NCBI GenBank assembly: GCA_902793515.1
Contig: CADBDO010000058.1
Coordinates: 1-5,682, forward strand
Length of the DNA stretch: 5,682 nucleotides
From: an uncultured Erysipelotrichaceae bacterium
GTDB lineage: Bacteria > Bacillota_I > Bacilli_A > RFN20 > CAG-826
Reading direction: 5' to 3'
Shown: piece after piece, positions 1 through 5,342 of the stretch
Numbering within the stretch: the stretch's first letter is position 1
Layout: the number at the start of each line of letters is the position of its first letter
Translations under genes and position numbers: made by a program
Notes under the pieces: generated by a model
Databases searched by the model: none
The model's input: only the letters and a program-made list of their open reading frames with translations
What the model was told of the DNA's origin: nothing

Positions 1-15
1 ACGTTGCGACAACCT

Positions 16-21
16 AGGAGG
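16..21 (+). promoter_or_regulatory. Shine-Dalgarno site of the GT8-PlsC gene
   Basis: A perfect AGGAGG lies 8 bases before the ATG at 30. It fixes the start of the first gene and indicates strong translation initiation. Only 29 bases upstream are visible, so no promoter can be assigned; the gene could be first in its operon or a downstream member. Confidence 0.9.
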
Positions 22-29
22 ATTATTCT

Positions 30-1850
30 ATGAATAATAAAAAAGCAGTAGTCCGCCTCTTCTTCACACTTGATGACAACTACATACCATTTCTATCGAC
101 AACACTAGCGAGCATCGTCGAGCATGCCTCGCAGGAATATAAATACCACATCACCATCATCCACGATGGCTTATCTCTTGAAAGCAAGAAAACGATCAAG
201 GCTTTCCAGAAAGACAACATCGTGATCTCTTTCTTCAACGTCTCCGTCAAGGTCAACTCTTTGGCGGTCAGGCTCGACGTCCGCGATTACTACACGATCA
301 CGACTTATTACCGTCTATTCTTACCAGATCTCTTCCCAACCATAAGCAAAGGCTTATACCTCGACAGCGACATCGTTCTTTGCGATGACGTCGCCAAACT
401 CTATTTCACCGACCTTGGTGACAATCTCGTCGGTGCGATTCCTGACGCTTCGGTTCAGCTCTTCCCAGAGTTCTCTAACTACGTTGAGAAGGTCTTAGAC
501 GTCGATCATCCGAAGTATTTCAACGCCGGCGTCCTTCTCATGAACTTCAAGGCCCTTAGGTCCTTTGGCTTAGAAAGACGTTTCCTCGCCCTTATCAAGA
601 AAGTCACCTTCAAAGTCGCTCAGGATCAGGACGTCTTGAATTACCTTTGCAAAGACAGAGTCACCTATATCGACAAGAGATGGAACGTCATGCCGCTAGG
701 GGAAGAAGTCCCTGACCCATACCTCATTCATTACAACCTGATGTTCAAGCCATGGAACCTCAAGAACATCATGTATGAGGACCGTTTCTTCAAATACGCC
801 GAAATCGCCGGTGTTAAGGACAAGATCCTCAAAAACCGCGAACTCATCCCTCAGGATGTCGTCGACAAAATCCTCAAGAGCGTCGACGGCGTCAAAGCTT
901 TCTGCAACCAAGAAGCCGAGAAAGCCGACGAATACCACGAGAAGCTTGGCGATGGCAAAAAGAAGTGGACCCCATACCAGACCATCGAACAAAGAATCAG
1001 GAAAGGCGAGCAGATCGCCCCAACCCTCAGCAAAGAGAGGCAAGAGATCCTCAACAAGATCGATCAGCTTGAAAGAGAGGGCCGTTTCGACGTCGATGTT
1101 GAGAACGACCCGCCATTCACCCACCTCATGCCAGGGGATGTCGACTACTTACGCAAGAAGTGGTCGAGCAAGCTCAAGACCTTCTGGGCGAATTACTATT
1201 CCAACCTCTATTTCAAACACCAGATCAAGAAAGGCCGCATCATCCTTGATGGCGTCACCGGCCTTCAGAACCTCAGAAGCGTCAAGAAAGGCGCGGTCAT
1301 CACCGCCAACCATTTCTCGCCATTTGACAGCATCCCGATCCATCTCATCTGCAAGAAATACGCGAGAAACAAGAAGCTTTTCAAGATCATCAGAGAAGGC
1401 AACTACACGATGCCTGGCCTCTATGGTTTCTTCCTTAGAAACTGCTACACGATGCCTCTTGCCACGAACCCAACCGTCCTTAGGGAATTCCTTAAATCGG
1501 TCGACACCGTCTTAACAAAAGGCAATCTCCTTCTCATCTACCCAGAGCAGTCGATGTGGTGGAACTACCGCAAACCAAAACCTCTTAAGAAAGGCGCTTT
1601 CGTCTTCGCGGCGAAGAATAACGTCCCAATCATCCCAACCTTCATCACCATGCGTGATACCGACAAGGTCGATGATAGTGGCGCCTTCATCCAAGCCTAT
1701 ACCCTCCATATCCTTGAGCCTATCTATCCTGATGTCTTCCTCAGCCAAGCTGAGAACGTCATGATGATGATGAAGGCCAATGAGGAAGCCTGGAAAGACG
1801 TCTACGAGAGAACCTACGGCACGAAACTCACCTACATAACCGGGAAATAA
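30..1850 (+). CDS. Fusion protein: GT8-family glycosyltransferase + PlsC-type acyltransferase
   Basis: This is a 606-residue, apparently cytosolic two-domain enzyme. Residues about 6-260 look like a GT8 (general stress protein A/LgtC-like) glycosyltransferase: an N-terminal FFTLDDNYIPFL strand-loop, the metal and nucleotide-sugar binding DSD at 112-114, FNAG at 164-167, a QDQD stretch at 198-201 and the C-terminal HYNLMFKPW motif at 234-242. A charged linker of about 260-335 follows. Residues about 340-606 look like a lysophospholipid/1-acylglycerol-3-phosphate acyltransferase: HX4D (NHFSPFD, 427-433), an FFLRN stretch near 467-471 resembling the second acyltransferase motif, YPEQS (504-508) in place of the EGTRS motif, and VPIIPTF (532-538). 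No signal peptide or clear transmembrane helix is visible, so membrane contact would be peripheral. Known PlsC proteins transfer acyl groups to lysophosphatidate. The inferred role of the fusion is glycolipid or lipid-linked glycan synthesis; sugar donor and acceptor cannot be read from sequence. The next gene starts one base after the stop, suggesting translational coupling. Confidence 0.9.
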   Translation: MNNKKAVVRLFFTLDDNYIPFLSTTLASIVEHASQEYKYHITIIHDGLSLESKKTIKAFQKDNIVISFFNVSVKVNSLAVRLDVRDYYTITTYYRLFLPDLFPTISKGLYLDSDIVLCDDVAKLYFTDLGDNLVGAIPDASVQLFPEFSNYVEKVLDVDHPKYFNAGVLLMNFKALRSFGLERRFLALIKKVTFKVAQDQDVLNYLCKDRVTYIDKRWNVMPLGEEVPDPYLIHYNLMFKPWNLKNIMYEDRFFKYAEIAGVKDKILKNRELIPQDVVDKILKSVDGVKAFCNQEAEKADEYHEKLGDGKKKWTPYQTIEQRIRKGEQIAPTLSKERQEILNKIDQLEREGRFDVDVENDPPFTHLMPGDVDYLRKKWSSKLKTFWANYYSNLYFKHQIKKGRIILDGVTGLQNLRSVKKGAVITANHFSPFDSIPIHLICKKYARNKKLFKIIREGNYTMPGLYGFFLRNCYTMPLATNPTVLREFLKSVDTVLTKGNLLLIYPEQSMWWNYRKPKPLKKGAFVFAAKNNVPIIPTFITMRDTDKVDDSGAFIQAYTLHILEPIYPDVFLSQAENVMMMMKANEEAWKDVYERTYGTKLTYITGK

Positions 1851-1851
1851 G

Positions 1852-2460
1852 ATGCTTCTATATTCGATCATCATCCTCATCTGTTCGGCGATAACCATCA
1901 CGCTTAACATCTTCCTTAACCCGCAGTTCCAAGATATGCCTTGGCTCTACGCGGTTTTGGTCCTCGCTTTCGTCGTTGGCGCGGTCCTTATCGATGGCAT
2001 AGTCGCCCTCATCATCAGGAAACTCCCTGAGAAGTGGTTCCAAGAAGACAAAGGCATCTTCAAAACGAGCGATGCCGAGATGAAGTTCTACCGTTTCCTC
2101 AAAGTCCAGAAGTGGAAGAACCACGTCCCTGAGCTTGGCTCGTTCACCGGCTTCCATAAGAACAAGGTGGCTAGCCCCTTCGATAACGAATACATCGGTC
2201 GCTTCATCTTGGAAGCAAGGTATGGCGTCGCCATCCACGTTTGGAGCGTACCTGCCTCATTCCTCTTGATCCTCTGCGACTTTGGAATGTATTCGGGAAG
2301 CTCTAACATTTGGCTCACGATCGCTTTGCCTGTCGCGGTGATCAACGCCATCTTGATCGTCCTTCCTGCCTTCGTCCTCAAGTTCAATCTTCCTAGGCTC
2401 ATCGCCATCTACAACAACAACGTCATCCTCGAAAAGCGCAAAGAAGAGGAACAGAAATAG
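1852..2460 (+). CDS. CrtO-like (glycosyl-4,4'-diaponeurosporenoate acyltransferase family) membrane protein
   Basis: This 202-residue integral membrane protein has about four hydrophobic segments (roughly 2-22, 31-55, 130-146 and 152-177) and a highly charged C-terminal tail (EKRKEEEQK). Between helices 2 and 3 is a soluble stretch with the pattern LPEKWF (58-63), IF (69-70) and VQKWKNHVPELG (85-96), followed by ILEARYGVAIHVW (119-131). Near the end is NLPRLIAIYNNN (179-190). By memory, this order matches Staphylococcus CrtO: IPDKYF, a KWK block, an ET...H block, and NVP...QRYNR. CrtO esterifies the glucose of a glycosylated carotenoid with a fatty acid. No carotenoid genes are visible, so the substrate is more likely another glycolipid, possibly the product of the upstream fusion enzyme. 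That is inference. The start follows the previous stop by one base, with only a weak GGGA at 1842-1845. Family placement is by eye; a generic small membrane protein is the alternative. Confidence 0.78.
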   Translation: MLLYSIIILICSAITITLNIFLNPQFQDMPWLYAVLVLAFVVGAVLIDGIVALIIRKLPEKWFQEDKGIFKTSDAEMKFYRFLKVQKWKNHVPELGSFTGFHKNKVASPFDNEYIGRFILEARYGVAIHVWSVPASFLLILCDFGMYSGSSNIWLTIALPVAVINAILIVLPAFVLKFNLPRLIAIYNNNVILEKRKEEEQK

Positions 2461-2489
2461 AAAAATCCGCTGCAAAAAGCGGGTTTTTT
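2461..2489 (+). terminator. Rho-independent terminator after the lipid operon
   Basis: The left arm ATCCGCT (2465-2471) pairs with AGCGGGT (2478-2484) through one T-G wobble, around the six-base loop GCAAAA. The stem extends through A-T pairs into a six-T tract at 2484-2489. It begins immediately after the stop codon of the CrtO-like gene, so the two-gene unit ends here and purC is probably transcribed separately. Confidence 0.9.
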
Positions 2490-2510
2490 CTTTATGTAAC
2501 CGCTATTATG

Positions 2511-2538
2511 TTTGAATTGAAAAAGTAGGACATATAAT
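2511..2538 (+). promoter_or_regulatory. Probable purC promoter
   Basis: A consensus -10 TATAAT lies at 2533-2538. The -35 is weak: TTTGAA at 2511-2516 gives a 16-base spacer and TTGAAT at 2512-2517 gives 15. Transcription would begin near 2545, leaving a leader of about 22 bases before the ATG at 2567. That is too short for a purine riboswitch aptamer. The element lies between the upstream terminator and purC, as expected for an independent promoter. Confidence 0.6.
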
Positions 2539-2553
2539 CAAATTGATATAAAT

Positions 2554-2558
2554 GGAGA
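2554..2558 (+). promoter_or_regulatory. Shine-Dalgarno GGAGA that decides the purC start
   Basis: GGAGA lies 8 bases before the ATG at 2567. The longer in-frame ATG at 2552 has no recognisable ribosome binding site before it, overlaps this GGAGA, and would sit only about 7 bases after the predicted transcription start. The 2567 start is therefore preferred. Confidence 0.75.
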
Positions 2559-2566
2559 TATCAAAA

Positions 2567-3427
2567 ATGAAACCTATCAAAGAAGGAAAAGTCAGAGAGA
2601 TCTACGATAACGGCGATACCCTTATCATGGTCGCGACTGACCGCATCAGCTGTTTTGACGTCATCTTACATAACGTCGTCACGGGCAAAGGCAAGGTCTT
2701 AACCCAAATCTCAAAATTCTGGTTTGATTACACAAAAGACATCTGCAAGAACCACATGGTCAGCTGCGATGTCAAAGACATGCCTGAATTCTTCCAAAAC
2801 GAACAATACGAAGGAAGAACGATGATGTGCAAAAAGCTCACCATGCTCCCTATCGAATGCATCGTCCGTGGCTATATCACCGGAAGCGGTTGGGCCAGCT
2901 ATCAGAAAAACGGCACGGTCTGCGGCATCACCCTTCCAAAAGGTTTAGTGGAATCCGATAAGCTTCCTGAACCGATCTACACCCCATCCACCAAAGCGGA
3001 GATCGGCGATCACGACGAGAACATCTCCTTCGAAAGATCGGTTGAGGTCCTTGAAAAGGAATTCCCAGGCAAAGGCCTTGAATATGCGACCAAATTAAAG
3101 GAATACACCATCGCCCTATATAAGAAATGCGCTGATTACGCCCTCACCAAAGGCATCATCATCGCCGACACCAAATTCGAATTCGGCCTTGATGAGAATG
3201 GGGAAGTCGTCGTCGCTGATGAGATGCTCACCCCAGATTCATCGAGATTCTGGCCTCTTGAAGGATACGAAAGAGGAAAGAGCCAGCCATCCTTCGATAA
3301 GCAATTCGCCAGAGATTGGCTTAAGTCCCACGATCATGACTGGACCCTTCCAGAAGAGGTCGTCGAAAAGACCATCGCTAAATATCTCCAGGGTTACGAA
3401 CTCTTAACCGGCAAGCCTCTTAAATAA
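2567..3427 (+). CDS. purC: Phosphoribosylaminoimidazole-succinocarboxamide synthase (SAICAR synthetase)
   Basis: PurC is a cytosolic enzyme that joins CAIR and L-aspartate with ATP hydrolysis to form SAICAR in de novo IMP synthesis. The preferred start gives 286 residues; the ATG at 2552 would add MEISK. The N terminus IKEGKVREIYD (4-14) is the family's ATP-loop opening, followed by ATDRISCFDV (23-32). The first family signature is LPIECIVRGYITGS (94-107) and the second is IADTKFEFG (199-207), followed by the acidic DEMLTPDSSRFWP (218-230). Length and the VRGYITGS form resemble the longer yeast Ade1-like type rather than the roughly 240-residue short bacterial form. The gene stands alone between two terminators and converges on a PurF-family gene, so the purine genes are not in one operon here. 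All recognised active-site motifs are intact. Confidence 0.97.
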   Translation: MKPIKEGKVREIYDNGDTLIMVATDRISCFDVILHNVVTGKGKVLTQISKFWFDYTKDICKNHMVSCDVKDMPEFFQNEQYEGRTMMCKKLTMLPIECIVRGYITGSGWASYQKNGTVCGITLPKGLVESDKLPEPIYTPSTKAEIGDHDENISFERSVEVLEKEFPGKGLEYATKLKEYTIALYKKCADYALTKGIIIADTKFEFGLDENGEVVVADEMLTPDSSRFWPLEGYERGKSQPSFDKQFARDWLKSHDHDWTLPEEVVEKTIAKYLQGYELLTGKPLK

Positions 3428-3441
3428 CAAAACCGCAAATT

Positions 3442-3471
3442 AAAAGACCCGTATGAATACGGGCCTTTTTT
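3442..3471. terminator. Shared terminator between convergent purC and the PurF-like gene
   Basis: CCCGTA (3448-3453) pairs perfectly with TACGGG (3458-3463) around a TGAA loop. After one A-C mismatch the stem continues AAAAG/CTTTT. On the + strand it ends in six T's (3466-3471) and should terminate purC. On the - strand the tail is TCTTTTAATTT, a weaker but plausible T-tract, placed just after the stop of the PurF-like gene at 3477. Bidirectional function is inferred. Confidence 0.85.
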
Positions 3472-3476
3472 ATTAT

Positions 3477-4880
3477 TTATTCTCTGCCATCCCAGCAGTA
3501 GGTGCAGATCTTTTCGGGATCCATCTCGACGGCTTCTTTGAGATCATCGAGTCTCATGTAGCCAAGGGATGTGAAGTTGAGCTTTTTGCGAATGCACTCG
3601 ACCATGTTGGCGTATTCTTTGCTATCTGGGTTGAGATACTTCTTGATCGTTTCTGGCTCAACGTTTCCTTCAATTTCCATGATGGCGCGTCTTGCAATAA
3701 GGTCCATATCGCTAGTCGAAACGGAGAAGTTGAGGTATTTGCAGCCATAAAGGATTGGAGGGCAGGAGGAACGGACATGAACCTCAGCGGCGCCAGACTT
3801 ATAAAGGAATTCCGTCGTCTCTCTCATCTGGGTGCCTCTGACGATTGAGTCATCGATGAGAAGAAGCTTCTTGCCTTCGATCAAATCGTGGATCGGGATG
3901 AGCTTCATGTGGGCGATGAGGTTGCGTTTGGTCTGCATCGTCGGCATGAAGGAACGAGGCCAAGTAGGGGTGTATTTGACAAATGGTCTTTGGAATGGGA
4001 TTCCTGAGGCGTTTGAGTAGCCAATTGCGGCTCCAAGGCCGGAATCAGGGACGCCGGCAACGGAATCAGGTTTGACGTTATCGCGTTTCGCGATGAATTC
4101 GCCGCACTTGCACCTGAGTTTCTCGACCGAGAGTCCTTCGTAGACGGTTGACGGGTAGCCATAGTAGATCCAAAGGAAGGTGCAGATTCGCATCTTGTTC
4201 CCTGACTCAACCAAGGTCCTAAGGCCTGTCTCAGCATTGATGACGGCGATTTCGCCTGGGCCGAGATTCTTATAAGGCGTGTATCCTAAATTAAGGAAGG
4301 CGAATGATTCAAATGAAGCGCAATATGCGCCATCTTTTTTGCCGATGACGATAGGGGTCCTGCCATATTTGTCTCTTGAGCAGTAGATGCCCTTTTCGTT
4401 AAGAAGGAGGACGGTCATTGAGCCTTCAATGACTTCTTGGACATATTGCAAGCCTTCGATGAGGTTTTTCTTTTGGTTGATGATGCTAGCGACAAGCTCG
4501 GTGTTATTGATGTCGCCGGTTGAGGTTTCAAGGAAGTGGGCGTTATTGCTAAGGAATTTCTCTTCGAGCTCTTTGGCGTTGTTGATTTTGCCAACGCAGG
4601 TGATGGCGTAAGTGCCGTGGTTCGATCTCACGACGAGAGGCTGGGAATCGAAATCGGAAATGCATCCGATGCCCATGTTGCCTTTCATCTCCATGGCTTC
4701 TTTCTCGAATTTGGTTCTGAAAGGGGAGTTCTCGATCTTGTGGATCGCCTTGCTGATTTTGCCATCCTTCCAAACGGCCAAACCGCCTCTTCTCGTGCCT
4801 AAATGTGAGTGGTAGTCGACACCGTAGAAAAGATCAAATACGCAATCGCTTTTGCTGACAACTCCGAAAAATCCGCCCAT
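3477..4880 (-). CDS. PurF-family amidophosphoribosyltransferase homologue lacking the glutaminase nucleophile
   Basis: This 467-residue protein has the PurF architecture: an N-terminal Ntn-type glutaminase-like domain (about 1-230) and a C-terminal phosphoribosyltransferase domain (about 231-467). The transferase half is well preserved: GVPDSGLGAAIGYSNASGIP (276-295), the PRPP-binding LLLIDDSIVRGTQ (339-351), and Cys233, Cys380, Cys459 and Cys462, which match the four ligands of the Bacillus subtilis-type Fe-S cluster. The N terminus is MGGFFG, where true PurF has MCG with Cys as nucleophile after Met removal. The usual HxRYST, AHNGN and SDTE stretches appear as CISDF (73-77), CVGKIN (95-100) and NNTE (125-128). 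Glutamine-dependent synthesis of phosphoribosylamine therefore looks unlikely; ammonia-dependent activity, another amine substrate or a regulatory role are possible. The start is firm: AAGAAGGA precedes it by 6 bases and an in-frame stop lies at 4893-4895, so no extension can supply the Cys. No purF symbol is assigned because the function is doubtful. Confidence 0.93.
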   Translation of the reverse strand: MGGFFGVVSKSDCVFDLFYGVDYHSHLGTRRGGLAVWKDGKISKAIHKIENSPFRTKFEKEAMEMKGNMGIGCISDFDSQPLVVRSNHGTYAITCVGKINNAKELEEKFLSNNAHFLETSTGDINNTELVASIINQKKNLIEGLQYVQEVIEGSMTVLLLNEKGIYCSRDKYGRTPIVIGKKDGAYCASFESFAFLNLGYTPYKNLGPGEIAVINAETGLRTLVESGNKMRICTFLWIYYGYPSTVYEGLSVEKLRCKCGEFIAKRDNVKPDSVAGVPDSGLGAAIGYSNASGIPFQRPFVKYTPTWPRSFMPTMQTKRNLIAHMKLIPIHDLIEGKKLLLIDDSIVRGTQMRETTEFLYKSGAAEVHVRSSCPPILYGCKYLNFSVSTSDMDLIARRAIMEIEGNVEPETIKKYLNPDSKEYANMVECIRKKLNFTSLGYMRLDDLKEAVEMDPEKICTYCWDGRE

Positions 4881-4886
4881 AGATAT

Positions 4887-4894
4887 TCCTTCTT
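4887..4894 (-). promoter_or_regulatory. Shine-Dalgarno site of the PurF-like gene
   Basis: Read on the - strand this is AAGAAGGA, 6 bases before the ATG at 4880. It overlaps the in-frame TAA at 4893-4895 that closes the frame upstream. Together they show that the protein really begins Met-Gly-Gly. Confidence 0.85.
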
Positions 4895-4920
4895 ATGTTG
4901 TGCTCTTCGCACTTTCTCAT

Positions 4921-4948
4921 TTTATAGGGAGGCAAAAGAGGGGTTAAA
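4921..4948 (-). promoter_or_regulatory. Possible promoter of the PurF-like gene
   Basis: On the - strand a TATAAA -10 lies at 4926-4921, with a weak TTTAAC at 4948-4943 as the best -35 candidate. The predicted leader of roughly 33 bases is too short for a known purine riboswitch. The -35 is poor, which would fit a regulated or activator-dependent promoter, though that is speculative. Confidence 0.4.
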
Positions 4949-4949
4949 G

Positions 4950-4965
4950 ATAAAAGCGCTTTCAT
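4950..4965. promoter_or_regulatory. cre/LacI-type operator-like palindrome
   Basis: The 16-base site ATAAAAGCGCTTTCAT contains the perfect ten-base palindrome AAAGCGCTTT (4953-4962). It fits the CcpA cre consensus (WTGNNARCGNWWWCAW) at every constrained position except one: the left G is A. It sits just upstream of the candidate -35 of the PurF-like gene and upstream of the ACT/UPF0210 pair, so a LacI/GalR-family regulator such as CcpA, or a purine regulator of that fold, could act on either unit. No regulator gene is in the window, so the link is inferred. Confidence 0.5.
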
Positions 4966-4986
4966 CTAAAAAATATTTTTTTCAGG

Positions 4987-5016
4987 TTTTCGAGAGGGTG
5001 TTTCTTAGACTATCAT
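4987..5016 (+). promoter_or_regulatory. Possible promoter of the ACT-UPF0210 operon
   Basis: TATCAT at 5011-5016 differs from the -10 consensus at one base. The -35 is weak: TTTTCG at 4987-4992 gives an 18-base spacer and TTTCGA at 4988-4993 gives 17. A/T-rich tracts at 4968-4982 lie directly upstream and could act as an UP-like element. The expected transcript start near 5023 leaves a leader of about 37 bases. Confidence 0.35.
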
Positions 5017-5047
5017 TTATACGACAAAAGCCCCAAAAGAGCGGAAA

Positions 5048-5053
5048 AAGGAG
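5048..5053 (+). promoter_or_regulatory. Shine-Dalgarno site of the ACT-domain gene
   Basis: AAGGAG lies 6 bases before the ATG at 5060. It confirms the start and indicates efficient initiation. Confidence 0.85.
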
Positions 5054-5059
5054 CCTATC

Positions 5060-5329
5060 ATGAAAGCTATCATCTCAGTCGTTGGCAAAGATACAGTCGG
5101 TATTTTAGCCGCTGTCGCAACCAAGTGCGCAGAATACAAAGTCAACATCCAAGACGTCAACCAAACCATCATCGATGAGCTCTTCACAATGTACATGGTC
5201 GTTAATCTCGATAACCTGACCATCGAATTCACTTCCTTCGTCGATGAGATTCACAAAGTCGGCGAGGAAAAGAATCTCAAAATCGAATGCATGCATGAAG
5301 ACATCTTTAACCTCATGCACAAAATCTAA
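5060..5329 (+). CDS. ACT-domain protein, UPF0237 family
   Basis: This 89-residue protein consists of essentially one ACT domain. It opens MKAIISVVGKDTVGILAAVA, the typical first strand and glycine-containing loop (GKDTVGI, 9-15) that contacts small ligands in ACT proteins. NIQDVNQTIIDELFTMYMVV follows at 29-48, and the C terminus ends in the UPF0237-like IFNLMHKI (82-89). ACT domains usually bind amino acids or related small molecules and often form dimers; the ligand here is unknown. The full length matches standalone UPF0237 proteins, which are distantly related to GcvR. It precedes a UPF0210 gene by 13 bases, an arrangement familiar in Bacillota, for example the adjacent pair of Streptococcus pneumoniae. 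It is divergent from the PurF-like gene. A sensor or partner of the UPF0210 protein is a reasonable inference, not shown by the sequence. Confidence 0.93.
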   Translation: MKAIISVVGKDTVGILAAVATKCAEYKVNIQDVNQTIIDELFTMYMVVNLDNLTIEFTSFVDEIHKVGEEKNLKIECMHEDIFNLMHKI

Positions 5330-5342
5330 TTAGGTAAGAACA

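Noticed and set aside
780..1050. Possible assembly artefact joining two separate genes at the GT8-PlsC junction
   Set aside because: The frame and codon bias run through the linker without break, and there is no leftover stop, ribosome binding site or start codon typical of a gene boundary. An artefact cannot be fully excluded without reads.
775..1515. A 246-codon + strand frame inside the GT8-PlsC gene
   Set aside because: It is out of frame with a gene bearing clear domain motifs, is very rich in Ser/Arg/Thr as expected for a shifted frame of C-biased codons, and shows no recognisable motif or ribosome binding site.
1756..1772. Repeated atgatgatgatg (four consecutive Met codons) near the 3' end of the GT8-PlsC gene
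   Set aside because: A short in-frame trinucleotide run within a likely C-terminal helix; too short to argue for phase variation or programmed slippage.
1858..2475. Several - strand frames opposite the CrtO-like gene
   Set aside because: They are antisense shadows rich in Asp/Glu/Arg, and one starts inside the terminator. The sense frame has coherent helices, family motifs and operon spacing.
2490..2566. Possible purine riboswitch or PurBox upstream of purC
   Set aside because: The predicted leader is about 22 bases, too short for an aptamer, and no CCGAAC-type PurBox was seen between the terminator and the start codon.
3453..3848. A 131-codon + strand frame opposite the end of the PurF-like gene
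   Set aside because: It begins inside the shared terminator hairpin and is antisense to conserved PurF transferase sequence; no ribosome binding site or family resemblance was seen.
4900..4912. Small GTGC/GCAC hairpin with a five-base loop in the leader of the PurF-like gene
   Set aside because: Only four base pairs and no supporting T-tract or conserved motif; likely chance.
4809..5063. An 84-codon + strand frame spanning the divergent intergenic region
   Set aside because: It overlaps the start of the PurF-like gene, both candidate promoters and the operator-like palindrome, and lacks a ribosome binding site or recognisable content.
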